The notes below the pieces were generated by a model. That model saw only the letters and a program-made list of their open reading frames with translations, was not told the DNA's origin and made no database searches. Positions 35,309-43,971 of a DNA stretch of 64,000 nt are shown one piece after another. The first letter of the stretch is position 1. Each line of letters opens with the position of its first letter. A program made the translations under genes and the position numbers. Where the stretch lies: NCBI GenBank assembly GCA_965279705.1, contig OZ257257.1:1-64000 (forward strand), in the 5' to 3' direction. The DNA is from Stagnimonas sp965279705. GTDB lineage: Bacteria > Pseudomonadota > Gammaproteobacteria > Nevskiales > Nevskiaceae.

Positions 35309-36313
35309 TTACTTGGCGGCGACCACGCGCACCATTTCCAGGCACTTGTTGGAATAGCCCCATTCGTTGTCGTACCAGCTGACCAGCTTCACGAAGGTCT
35401 TGTCGAGCGCGATGCTGGCATCGGCGTCGAAGATCGAGGTGCGCGCATCGCCGCGGAAATCGGTGGCGACGACCTTGTCTTCGGTGTAGCCCAGAATGCC
35501 CTTCAAGGCACCTTCGCTCTGCGCCTTGATCTCGGCCTTGATCTCTTCAAAGCTGGCTTCACGCTCCAGCTCTGCAGTGAGATCGACCACCGAGACATCA
35601 GAGGTCGGCACGCGGAAAGACATGCCGGTGAGCTTCTTGTTGAGCTCGGGGATCACCACGCCGACTGCCTTGGCAGCACCGGTCGAGGAAGGAATGATGT
35701 TCTCCAATATGCCGCGGCCGCCGCGCCAGTCCTTGGCTGAAGGGCCATCGACGGTTTTCTGCGTGGCGGTGGTGGCGTGCACCGTCGTCATCAGGCCACG
35801 CTTGATGCCCCACTTGTCATGGATGACCTTGGCCAACGGCGCCAGACAGTTGGTGGTGCAGGAGGCGTTGGAAATGATCGCCTGACCGGCGTAGGTCTTG
35901 CAGTTCACGCCGAACACGAACATCGGGGTATCGTCTTTCGAAGGCGCCGAAATGATGACCTTCTTGGCACCTGCATCAAGATGCTTTTGTGCGGAGGCCT
36001 TGTCGAGGAACAAGCCGGTTGATTCGATGACCACATCGGCACCGACATCGCCCCACTTGAGGTTGGCTGGATCGCGCTCCTGCGTCAGGCGGATCTTCTT
36101 GCCGTTGATGAGCAGCGCACCGCCCTCGACCGCAATCTTGCCTTTGAAGTGGCCATGCACCGAATCGTACTGGAGCATGTAGGCCAGATAGTCCGGCTCC
36201 AACAGATCATTGATGCCAACGATTTCGATATCGCTGCCGAAGTTCTGTACGGCGGCGCGCAACACGTTGCGGCCGATGCGGCCGAAGCCATTGATGCCCA
36301 CTTTGACGGTCAT
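35309..36313 (-). CDS. gap: Glyceraldehyde-3-phosphate dehydrogenase
   Basis: 334 residues from the ATG at 36313, with GGGAG upstream. The NAD-binding start VGINGFGRIGRNVLRA, the active-site Cys152 in SNASCTTNC, and the late SWYDNEWGYSNK are diagnostic. Asp in the GINDL segment after the second strand favours NAD over NADP. It belongs to central carbon metabolism together with pgk and tkt. The in-frame extension upstream is not protein-like. Confidence 0.98.
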   Translation of the reverse strand: MTVKVGINGFGRIGRNVLRAAVQNFGSDIEIVGINDLLEPDYLAYMLQYDSVHGHFKGKIAVEGGALLINGKKIRLTQERDPANLKWGDVGADVVIESTGLFLDKASAQKHLDAGAKKVIISAPSKDDTPMFVFGVNCKTYAGQAIISNASCTTNCLAPLAKVIHDKWGIKRGLMTTVHATTATQKTVDGPSAKDWRGGRGILENIIPSSTGAAKAVGVVIPELNKKLTGMSFRVPTSDVSVVDLTAELEREASFEEIKAEIKAQSEGALKGILGYTEDKVVATDFRGDARTSIFDADASIALDKTFVKLVSWYDNEWGYSNKCLEMVRVVAAK

Positions 36314-36448
36314 GAAAACTCCCAAATGTAAGGTGCTGATGCTGGTGAGGGGCCTAGCGCCATCGCACACGCCGGGGCGCGGGGGCAACGCTGCGGGCGC
36401 ATATTGTAGCGGCTCATTCAGGCCCTCAGGTTTTGCAAGGCAGGCAAC

Positions 36449-36480
36449 AAAAAAGCCCAGTCCGAAGACTGGGCCTGATT
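36449..36480 (-). terminator. Intrinsic terminator after tonB
   Basis: GCCCAGTC (36455-36462), CGAA, GACTGGGC (36467-36474). On the minus strand it is followed by a T run, so it ends the exbB-exbD-tonB transcript. Confidence 0.88.
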
Positions 36481-36517
36481 TTGTGCAGAAGGCAGGACGC
36501 TGACCTGTCCTGCGTGT

Positions 36518-37246
36518 CTACTCTTCCAACGTAAAGCTGACCGGCAACACCACTGCGAAGTAAGGCGTTCCGGGCGCTTCACCGGCAGCAACCGGCGGGA
36601 AACGACCGGTGCGCTTCACAGCTTCGAGACAGGCTGCGTCCAGGTCACGCGATCCGGTGCGACGTACGAGCTCGGAGTTGCTGATGGTGCCCGAGCGATC
36701 GAATGTGATCCGCACTTGGCACTCACCTTCATCACCATTCTCGACGGCACGCGGCGGGTACTTCACGTTTTTCGCTAGAGCGCCCTGAATCTTGCGGAAG
36801 TAATCGGCACTCACCGACGTTGCCACTGCAGGTGCAGCGGGTGCAGGCGGTGCGGGCGGCGCCGGTGGTGGGGCAGCCGGCACCACAGGATCACTTTTTT
36901 CCACCGGTGCATCCACCACGATATCTGGCTGCGGAGGCGGGGGCGTCGGTGAGGGCTGCGGAGGCGGAGGCACCTTGGGCGGCGGCGGTGGAGGCGGCAG
37001 CTTCGGAGGCGGAGGCGGTGGTGGAGGCGGAGGCGGAGGCGGCAGCTGAATGGCGATCGGGATTTTCTTGGGCGCGTTGTCCAGCAGTTGGCGCGGGTCG
37101 AACTTCACGAAAATCATCAGCAACGCAAGGCTCGCGAACAGCGCAATGGTTGCGCCGATGGCCCAGTAGACAACCACCTTGCTCACCATGGGCCTGCGAT
37201 GTGCAGGCAGACGTTTGGGAACTGGCGTGTAAGTCGGCGTCGTCAT
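36518..37246 (-). CDS. tonB: TonB-family energy transducer
   Basis: 242 residues. A single N-terminal transmembrane helix (VYWAIGATIALFASLALLMIF) precedes a proline-rich stretch (about 68-115) that includes a run of thirteen prolines, which spans the periplasm. The C-terminal TonB domain (about 155-242) has YPPRAVENGDEGECQVRITF and the final VVLPVSFTLEE. TonB carries energy from ExbB/ExbD to outer-membrane receptors. Its start overlaps the exbD stop by one base (TAATG). The receptors at 41.8 and 49.3 kb are possible clients. Confidence 0.93.
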   Translation of the reverse strand: MTTPTYTPVPKRLPAHRRPMVSKVVVYWAIGATIALFASLALLMIFVKFDPRQLLDNAPKKIPIAIQLPPPPPPPPPPPPPKLPPPPPPPKVPPPPQPSPTPPPPQPDIVVDAPVEKSDPVVPAAPPPAPPAPPAPAAPAVATSVSADYFRKIQGALAKNVKYPPRAVENGDEGECQVRITFDRSGTISNSELVRRTGSRDLDAACLEAVKRTGRFPPVAAGEAPGTPYFAVVLPVSFTLEE

Positions 37247-37701
37247 TATTGCGGCGCCTCCGACATCAGCGAGACACGATAAAAACCCGCCTCGCTGAGC
37301 TGCTTGATGATGCCGTAGACCTTGCCGTATTCGGTGGCATTGTCTGCGCGCACGTACACCACCGGGAAGCGGTCTTTACCCGCAAACGGTTTGTAGCGCG
37401 GGAAAGCCTCGGCCAGCTTGCCTGCCAGCTCGGCTTCGCTGAACTGGGAGGTGCGCTTGTTTTCCTCGAAGTAATACTGCCCCTGCAAGTCGATGGACAA
37501 CACCAGCGGATCAACGGGCTTGCCCATTTCATCCAAACCCGCTCTAGGCAGTTTGACCGGCACAGTCGACAGCACGAGGGGTGCGGTCACGATAAAGATG
37601 ATCAACAGCACCAGCATGACGTCGACCAACGGAGTGACGTTGATCTCCGACATCACGGCACCTTCGTCGTCATCCTCACCGGATTTAACGTTCATACCCA
37701 T
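37246..37701 (-). CDS. exbD: ExbD/TolR-family biopolymer transport protein
   Basis: 151 residues. The N-terminal segment SEINVTPLVDVMLVLLIIFIV contains the single membrane helix and the proton-carrying Asp of the family. The periplasmic domain ends with ADNATEYGKVYGIIKQLSEAGF, typical of ExbD. GGAGAG precedes the ATG. It forms the motor with ExbB and is placed between exbB and tonB. Confidence 0.94.
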   Translation of the reverse strand: MGMNVKSGEDDDEGAVMSEINVTPLVDVMLVLLIIFIVTAPLVLSTVPVKLPRAGLDEMGKPVDPLVLSIDLQGQYYFEENKRTSQFSEAELAGKLAEAFPRYKPFAGKDRFPVVYVRADNATEYGKVYGIIKQLSEAGFYRVSLMSEAPQ

Positions 37702-37760
37702 AAGGGCTCTCCAATGAAATCACGCATAAACAGGCTTAAAAGCGACGCACGGGGCGTCGC

Positions 37761-38447
37761 TCAGGCCGGCTTGCGCTTGGCGAGTCGGCCCGAAAACACG
37801 CCGATGGCAGTGTTCAAACGACCGTTGTAGCGGGAGAGATCGGTGGTGAACTTGTTGTAGGCCAGGATGGCCGGGATGGCGGCGGCGAGGCCGATGCCGG
37901 TGGCCAGCAAGGCTTCGGCGATGCCGGGAGCGACCGTGGAAAGAGACGTGTCTTTCATCGCACCGATCTGCGTGAAGGTGTTCATGATGCCCACGACGGT
38001 GCCGAACAGACCGATGAAGGGCGAGGACGAACCCACGGACGCCAGCGACGGCAGCATGAACTGCATGCGGCGCGACTCGACGGACAGCTCTTGGCGCATG
38101 GTGGTCGCAACGCGGTCGCGCACTTCGTGCAGACCTTCATGCTCGTGTTCGCCAGATCCTTCGCGCCATTCCTCGACGCCGGTCTGGAAGATTTCGGCGA
38201 CCGGATGACCTTTCACGTCCTTGTAGCCAATCATGGCATCGAGGTTGTTCTCGGCCATCACGTCTTCAAGGCGATTAAGTGCAGCCTTGGAACGCGAGAA
38301 GTCGAACCATTTGATGAACGTCACCAACCAGCTCCAGACCGCGAAGACCAGCAGCACGGCCATGATGGCTTTGACGATGGGCGTCGACTGCATGAACAGA
38401 TGCGTCATCGACATATTGGTGATTTCAGCGGCGGCGTTCGGATCCAC
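37761..38447 (-). CDS. exbB: ExbB/TolQ-family proton channel protein
   Basis: 228 residues from a GTG at 38447, with CGGAG six bases upstream; a TTG at 38453 and an ATG further in are alternatives. Three membrane helices are visible, with the family core SPFIGLFGTVVGIMNTF and a long APGIAEALLATGIGLAAAIPA. With ExbD it makes the proton-driven motor for TonB. The N-terminus is rather TolQ-like (MTHLFMQSTPIVKAIM), but a TonB gene, not tolA/tolB/pal, follows, so ExbB is the better name. Confidence 0.9.
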   Translation of the reverse strand: MDPNAAAEITNMSMTHLFMQSTPIVKAIMAVLLVFAVWSWLVTFIKWFDFSRSKAALNRLEDVMAENNLDAMIGYKDVKGHPVAEIFQTGVEEWREGSGEHEHEGLHEVRDRVATTMRQELSVESRRMQFMLPSLASVGSSSPFIGLFGTVVGIMNTFTQIGAMKDTSLSTVAPGIAEALLATGIGLAAAIPAILAYNKFTTDLSRYNGRLNTAIGVFSGRLAKRKPA

Positions 38448-38613
38448 GGGCAACTCCGATTAATAAATTGAGATTGGACGACAGGGGGAAGGGCATGTTG
38501 CCGATTGGCAGATGCCTCATTTTAGTGCGTGACGAGCAGATTGACCGATGCTACAGAAGATGAAAGGCACACAGCAACCACATGCGCGCTTGGAATTGCT
38601 AATAACGCAATGC

Positions 38614-40599
38614 CTATGCCATCAGACTACGCACACGCGCCACGATGTTTTCGACTGTGAAGCCGAAGTGCTTCATCAAAGCTGAATAGGGTGCGGACTC
38701 GCCAAAAGTGTCAATGCCAATCACATCATCTGCCATGCCGCGCCAGAGCGCGGTAACGCCAGCTTCCACTGCCACTCGCTTGATGCCGTTGGGTAATACC
38801 GAATCGCGATAGCCCGCATCCTGCTGCCAGAAGCGTTCGAGGCAGGGCAGCGAAACGACGCGGACAGCCTTGCCTTCCTCCGCCAATTTCTTCGCGGCAT
38901 TCACGGCCATCTCGACCTCGGATCCCGTGGCAAGAATCACCGCCTGCGGAGTGCTGGCGGGCTCCCACAATACATAGCCGCCGCGCGCAGCAAGGCTGGC
39001 GTGATCGTCTGCATGGGCTTGCGGCGCAAGATTTTGACGCGTCAGCACCAGCAATGACGGGCCGTCTTTGCGCTCGATGGCGGCCTTCCAGGCGATAGCG
39101 GTTTCAAACGCATCGGCAGGGCGCCAGAGCTGCACGTTGGGGATCAACCGCAACGACGCCATGTGCTCCACCGGCTGGTGCGTCGGGCCATCTTCACCGA
39201 GTGCGATGGAGTCATGCGTGTAGACATAGATGGTCGGCAAGCGCATCAGCGCGGACAGGCGCACGGCATTGCGGGCGTAGTCAGAGAACACCAGAAATGT
39301 GCCGCCGAAGGGCCGTAATCCACCATGCAAGGTGATGCCGTTCATGGCAGCAGACATGCCGAACTCGCGCACGCCCCAATTAACATAATTGCCGCTGAGT
39401 TTGCCGTGACGCAGGGAAACATGGCCTTTGAAATCGGTGCCATTGGACTCGCCCAAATCGGCGGAGCCGCCGAACAGCTCCGGCAATTTGGCGGCCAGTG
39501 CTTCGATCACTGCCTTGCTGGACTTGCGCGTTGCATTGGGCTTTTCTGCCTTGCCGTGTTCGGCGACCAGCGCATCCGAGAACGCCGCCCAGTCTGCGGG
39601 CAGTTCGCCCTTGGTACGGCGTACGAACTCGGCGGCATCCTGCGGAAACTGCTTGGCGTACTCGTCAAAGGTTTTGTTCCAGGCCTGCTGTTTGACGGCA
39701 CCTTTGGTTTTGGCATCCCAGCCTGCGTAAATCTCGGCGGGGATTTCGAACGGCGCGTGCGGCCAGCCGAGTTTTTCTCTTGCACCGGCAATTTCGGTAA
39801 GCCCGAGCGCGGCGCCATGACATTTTTCCTTACCGGCCAGTGTCGGCGCGCCAAAGCCAATGATGGTTTTGCAGCAGATCAGGGTCGGGCGATCGGCTGA
39901 TTTTCGTGCCGTATCGAGCGCCTTCTTGATTTCATGCGGGTCATGACCGTTGACGTTGCGCACCACTTGCCAGCCGTAAGCCTCGAAGCGGGCCGGGGTG
40001 TCGTCACGGAACCAGCCTTCCACTTCGCCATCGATCGAAATGTTGTTGTCGTCGTAGAGCACGACCAGCTTGCCCAGGCCGAGCGTGCCGGCCAGCGAAC
40101 ACGATTCGTGGCTGATGCCTTCCATCAGGCAGCCATCGCCTGCGAATACGTAGGTGTGGTGATCGACCAGCGGCAAGCCCTCGCGGTTGTAGTGGCTGGC
40201 CAGCGTGGCTTCGGCAATCGCCATGCCCACTGCCATGCCGATGCCCTGGCCGAGCGGGCCGGTGGTGGTTTCAACACCGGGTGTGACCCCATATTCGGGG
40301 TGCCCCGGCGTCTTGCTGTGCATCTGACGGAAGTTCTGCAATTCCGTTATCGGCAGGTCATAGCCGGTGAGATGCAGCAAGGCGTAGAGCAGCATCGAGC
40401 CGTGACCGTTGCTGACGACAAAACGATCACGGTTGACCCAGGTGGGGTCGGCGGGGTTGTGGGCGAGAACATCGTTCCACAGCACTTCGGCGATGTCGGC
40501 CATGCCCATCGGCATCCCGGGGTGTCCAGAGTTGGCTTTCTGGACGGCATCCATTGCCAATGCACGGATGGCATTCGCGAGTTCAAAGCGGGTGGTCAT
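38614..40599 (-). CDS. tkt: Transketolase
   Basis: 661 residues from the ATG at 40599, normal length. The start LAMDAVQKANSGHPGMPMG, the thiamine diphosphate motif GDGCLMEGISHE...NN, the pyrimidine-domain GGTFLVFSDYARNAVRLSALM and DSIALGEDGPTHQPVEH are all in place. It moves two-carbon units in the pentose phosphate pathway. It is on the same strand as gap and pgk, with exbB-exbD-tonB in between. No RuBisCO or phosphoribulokinase gene is seen, so nothing points to carbon fixation. Confidence 0.97.
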   Translation of the reverse strand: MTTRFELANAIRALAMDAVQKANSGHPGMPMGMADIAEVLWNDVLAHNPADPTWVNRDRFVVSNGHGSMLLYALLHLTGYDLPITELQNFRQMHSKTPGHPEYGVTPGVETTTGPLGQGIGMAVGMAIAEATLASHYNREGLPLVDHHTYVFAGDGCLMEGISHESCSLAGTLGLGKLVVLYDDNNISIDGEVEGWFRDDTPARFEAYGWQVVRNVNGHDPHEIKKALDTARKSADRPTLICCKTIIGFGAPTLAGKEKCHGAALGLTEIAGAREKLGWPHAPFEIPAEIYAGWDAKTKGAVKQQAWNKTFDEYAKQFPQDAAEFVRRTKGELPADWAAFSDALVAEHGKAEKPNATRKSSKAVIEALAAKLPELFGGSADLGESNGTDFKGHVSLRHGKLSGNYVNWGVREFGMSAAMNGITLHGGLRPFGGTFLVFSDYARNAVRLSALMRLPTIYVYTHDSIALGEDGPTHQPVEHMASLRLIPNVQLWRPADAFETAIAWKAAIERKDGPSLLVLTRQNLAPQAHADDHASLAARGGYVLWEPASTPQAVILATGSEVEMAVNAAKKLAEEGKAVRVVSLPCLERFWQQDAGYRDSVLPNGIKRVAVEAGVTALWRGMADDVIGIDTFGESAPYSALMKHFGFTVENIVARVRSLMA

Positions 40600-40704
40600 G
40601 GTTTGGGTCGTCCAGTTTGGGCGCGCATTGTCCACGCCGGCTCGCGGTGGAGGCAAGGCAGCCGATACAATCTTGGTTCTTAACTTGGGGTCTCAAAAAA
40701 GCAA

Positions 40705-41676
40705 ATGAGAACGAAACGAGAGTTTGGCGCACAACGCATCATGGTCACTGGCGGTGCGGGTTTTGTCGGTTCCCACCTTTGCACGCGTCTGATAGAGCAA
40801 GGCCACGAAGTGCTCTGTGTAGATAATTTCTACACCGGGGCGCGCGCCAACATCGAGCCCCTGCTGAATCACCCTCGCTTCGAGCTGATGCGCCATGACG
40901 TAACCATGCCGCTCTATGTCGAAGTCGATCAGATCTATAATCTTGCTTGCCCCGCCTCGCCGGTGCATTACCAGTTTGACCCCGTGCAGACCACCAAGAC
41001 CTCGGTGCACGGTGCGATCAACATGCTGGGTCTGGCCAAGCGCATGAAGTGCAAGATTTTCCAGGCCAGCACCAGCGAGGTCTATGGCGACCCGGAAGTA
41101 CATCCGCAGCCTGAAAGCTACTGGGGCAAGGTCAACCCGATTGGCTATCGCAGCTGCTACGACGAAGGCAAGCGTTGCGCCGAAACGCTGTTTTTCGACT
41201 ACCACCGCCAGCACAAGGTGGATATCAAGGTCGCGCGCATCTTCAACACCTACGGGCCCAACATGCACCCGAACGATGGCCGCGTGGTGAGCAACTTCAT
41301 CATGCAGGCGCTGCTCGGCCGCCCGATCACGGTGTATGGCGAAGGCCAGCAGACACGCTCGTTCTGCTACGTGGATGATCTGGTCGAAGGCTTCATCAAG
41401 CTGATGGAATCCGGTCCTGATGTCACCGGCCCGATCAACCTTGGCAACCCCGGCGAGTTCACCATCCGTCAGCTCGCCGAGCTGGTGATCGAGCTGACTG
41501 GCTCGAAGTCGAAGATCGTTACCGAGGCACTGCCGCCGGATGACCCGAAGCAGCGCCGTCCGGACATCACGCTGGCGAAGGAGAAGCTGGGATGGGAGCC
41601 GAAGGTGCCGCTGCGCGAGGGCCTTGGGCTTGCCATTCCTTACTTTGAGCGCGTGTTGAGCCAAGCCAAACGTTGA
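40705..41676 (+). CDS. UDP-glucuronate decarboxylase-type SDR
   Basis: 323 residues. The nucleotide-binding loop is MVTGGAGFVGSHLCTRL, the UDP-xylose-synthase signature is YNLACPASPVHY, and the catalytic pair is Y152/K156 in CYDEGKR. RIFNTYGPNMHPNDGRVVSN and YGEGQQTRSFCYVDDLVEG are also typical. The family converts UDP-glucuronate to UDP-xylose, a sugar donor for surface polysaccharide. No glycosyltransferase lies nearby. The ATG at 40705 has no strong ribosome site; the ATG at 40741 would remove twelve residues before the fold. Confidence 0.92.
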   Translation: MRTKREFGAQRIMVTGGAGFVGSHLCTRLIEQGHEVLCVDNFYTGARANIEPLLNHPRFELMRHDVTMPLYVEVDQIYNLACPASPVHYQFDPVQTTKTSVHGAINMLGLAKRMKCKIFQASTSEVYGDPEVHPQPESYWGKVNPIGYRSCYDEGKRCAETLFFDYHRQHKVDIKVARIFNTYGPNMHPNDGRVVSNFIMQALLGRPITVYGEGQQTRSFCYVDDLVEGFIKLMESGPDVTGPINLGNPGEFTIRQLAELVIELTGSKSKIVTEALPPDDPKQRRPDITLAKEKLGWEPKVPLREGLGLAIPYFERVLSQAKR

Positions 41677-41683
41677 TCTAGTT

Positions 41684-41722
41684 GAACGTAAAAAGCCCGG
41701 CACTGCCGGGCTTTTTACGTTC
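41684..41722. terminator. Long bidirectional terminator
   Basis: A nineteen-base perfect inverted repeat (GAACGTAAAAAGCCCGGCA and its complement) around a single C. It separates the convergent decarboxylase and TonB-receptor genes. Confidence 0.93.
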
Positions 41723-41756
41723 ACGGCATCTAGATCGTGCAGCGATGCGCCAAGTC

Positions 41757-43859
41757 TCAGAACTTGAAGTTCACGCCGACAAAAAAGCTGCGGCCAGGTA
41801 ACGGATAAACGTCCTTGAGAAACGAAGTGGCGCGTCGCGCCTCTTCATCCAGCAAGTTGCGGCCGCGTACGAAGACCGTCGTGTCCGCCGCCGCGGCCGG
41901 CAGACGATAAGACGCATCGGCAGAGAGCAGCGTGTAGCCCTCGGTGGGGCCATCCAGTGCGAAATGCTTTTGTTCGGTTACTTGCGTCAGCGTCACGCTG
42001 CCAGACACCGGGCCTTGCGAGGCGTCCAGACTCACGCCGTAGCGCGGTGGCGTGATACGCGGCAGGTCACCGCCGTTTTGCAGCGAGCCGCGCACCAGGT
42101 CGCCGAACAGACGCCCAGAGAGCTTTGTTGGCCCAATCAGAAACTTGTAACGCGTCTCGGCTTCAGCGCCATAAAACCGCGCCTTCGCCTGTCGATAGTC
42201 GGCGAGCGTGAAAGCCTCGTCGGCGCCTGCATCCGAACGTACGAAGGTGCCCTCGCCATCCACCAGCGCTACCTGCTGGCCATCGGCGGCGGTTTCCCCT
42301 GAATCACTGCCGTCGGCATTACGGCCATCGGCAGGGGCCTCGGCCAGATAGACGTAGTTCTTGATCTGCTCGTAGTAGACATTGCCGAGCCAGGTCCAGC
42401 GGCCGCGATGACGGTCGAGGCTGATTTCGAAATTGGTGGCGGCCTCTTTCTTGAGGTTCTGGTTGCCGCGCTCGAATACTTCGGTCGCGCCATGCGGACC
42501 ATAGGCGTAGAGCTCTTCGACCGTGGGCGCGCGCTCCGAGCGGCTGGCGCTGAAGCGCAGATGATGGCTGTCGTCCAGCTCGAACAAGGTGCCCGCGGAA
42601 ACGCTGAGCGGCACGAAATCATTGTCACGCGAGGGCACGCCCAGGCGCGGGTCGATTTTCTCGGCTGCGGGCTGATGGCTCACCGCCTCCACACGCGCGC
42701 CGATCTCGAACTGCCCCGGCACGATCAAGGTGAACGGCGCTTTCTCGACGGCAAAGAGACCAGCCTGAAGAGAGTCGCTCTTGGGGGCCAAGGCCTCCTC
42801 GCCGCGGGCCTCGAAGCGCCGCTGTCCCAACTGCATGCCGACCACGCCATTGAAAATACCGATCTTGTTGTGCTCGGCTTCAAGGCGTAGCTCTTGCTCG
42901 GTGTTGTAGAACTTGGTGCCGGGCACGCCGACATCCTCGAACTCCGTGTGGGTATAGACATTGGCGCCAAATCGCGCGCGCACGCTCTTGAAGCCGGGCA
43001 GCGGCTGCAAGAGCACACCTTGCAGATCGAGGCGGGTCTGCTTGAGGTCGATGAAAGCAGTGGGCTCGACCACCAAGCCGTATTTGGAGTTGAAAGTGGA
43101 CAGCGCCGCACTCACCGAACCACTGTCGCCGACGCGGGAATAGCTCACTGCGCCGTTGCTGGTCTTGGCCTGGCTGTTGGGGATGCTGCCCTGCTCGCCG
43201 CTGCCGTCACTGGCGGAGTTGCCGGGGATGTCGAAGCGGTCGGTCGAACGACCGCCGAAATCGAAATGAAACTGGTTTTTGCCGGCACCATATTCGAGTT
43301 GCGTCTTGCCATTGAAATCACGGCCGTTGTCGCCGTAGCTCAATTCCGTCGCACCCACGAAGCCCGGCGTCACCTTGTCGGCCAGACGGCTGTCGACAAT
43401 GTTCACCACGCCTGCCGAAGCCGCCGAGCCATAGATGAGTGTGGCCGGGCCCTTGATGATTTCGACCTGCTCGGCAAAGCCGGGGTCGATCGACACGGCA
43501 TGGTCGTCCGACACCGACGACACATCGAGTGACGACAAGCCATCGGTCAGCACCAGCACGCGCGAGCCGCCTTGACCACGAATCACCGGGCGGCCGACGC
43601 CGGGCCCGAAATCGCTGGTGGAGACACCCAGCTCGCCCTCCAGAAGCTCGCCGATGGTGGATTTTTGCTTGCGCTCCAGCTCGGCGCCGTTGAGCACCGT
43701 CACCGGCTGCACCAGCGCATCCGGGTCGCCTCTGAACGGACTGGCGTGCACCGTGACGCTATCGAGCACCACCGGTTTTTCATCGGATTGGGCGAAGGCA
43801 GGGAACGCAGAAGCCGCCAGCACGAGGGTAAGCGGACGAAACAGAAAGTGACGGGTCAT
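41757..43859 (-). CDS. ZnuD-like TonB-dependent outer-membrane receptor
   Basis: 700 residues from the ATG at 43859, with a signal peptide ending AFPAFA. A TonB-box-like VLDSVTVHAS is followed by the plug domain (about 45-160; PVIRGQGGSRVLVLTDGLSSLD, IEIIKGPATLIYGS-like) and a 22-strand barrel ending FVGVNFKF. The plug text and the late LLDEEARRATSFLKDVYPLPGR resemble the zinc receptor ZnuD. A candidate Zur site precedes the gene, which supports zinc uptake, but the metal specificity is inferred. It depends on the TonB system encoded at 36.5-38.4 kb or another copy. Confidence 0.88.
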   Translation of the reverse strand: MTRHFLFRPLTLVLAASAFPAFAQSDEKPVVLDSVTVHASPFRGDPDALVQPVTVLNGAELERKQKSTIGELLEGELGVSTSDFGPGVGRPVIRGQGGSRVLVLTDGLSSLDVSSVSDDHAVSIDPGFAEQVEIIKGPATLIYGSAASAGVVNIVDSRLADKVTPGFVGATELSYGDNGRDFNGKTQLEYGAGKNQFHFDFGGRSTDRFDIPGNSASDGSGEQGSIPNSQAKTSNGAVSYSRVGDSGSVSAALSTFNSKYGLVVEPTAFIDLKQTRLDLQGVLLQPLPGFKSVRARFGANVYTHTEFEDVGVPGTKFYNTEQELRLEAEHNKIGIFNGVVGMQLGQRRFEARGEEALAPKSDSLQAGLFAVEKAPFTLIVPGQFEIGARVEAVSHQPAAEKIDPRLGVPSRDNDFVPLSVSAGTLFELDDSHHLRFSASRSERAPTVEELYAYGPHGATEVFERGNQNLKKEAATNFEISLDRHRGRWTWLGNVYYEQIKNYVYLAEAPADGRNADGSDSGETAADGQQVALVDGEGTFVRSDAGADEAFTLADYRQAKARFYGAEAETRYKFLIGPTKLSGRLFGDLVRGSLQNGGDLPRITPPRYGVSLDASQGPVSGSVTLTQVTEQKHFALDGPTEGYTLLSADASYRLPAAAADTTVFVRGRNLLDEEARRATSFLKDVYPLPGRSFFVGVNFKF

Positions 43860-43893
43860 GATGGCTGACGGGTGATTGAACTGAAGCGAAGTG

Positions 43894-43916
43894 CAAATGT
43901 TATATCGTTTCAATTT
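43894..43916 (-). promoter_or_regulatory. Candidate Zur box upstream of the ZnuD-like receptor gene
   Basis: The left half AAATGTTATA matches the Zur consensus half-site well; the right half is much weaker (about 15 of 23 positions overall). It lies about 35 bases before the receptor ATG, where a repressor would block transcription. Confidence 0.4.
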
Positions 43917-43971
43917 ATCCAGTGTCCAGATTTCCTCAATCGCCCGCCTAGAGCCACAAAAAAGCCGTGCT

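Noticed and set aside
36518..38447. Tol-Pal system (tolQ-tolR-tolA)
   Set aside because: The third gene has a TonB C-terminal domain and proline-rich linker, and tolB and pal are absent.
34060..40599. Calvin-cycle (cbb) operon
   Set aside because: tkt, gap and pgk are present but no RuBisCO, phosphoribulokinase or CbbR gene is seen; these are ordinary central-metabolism genes.
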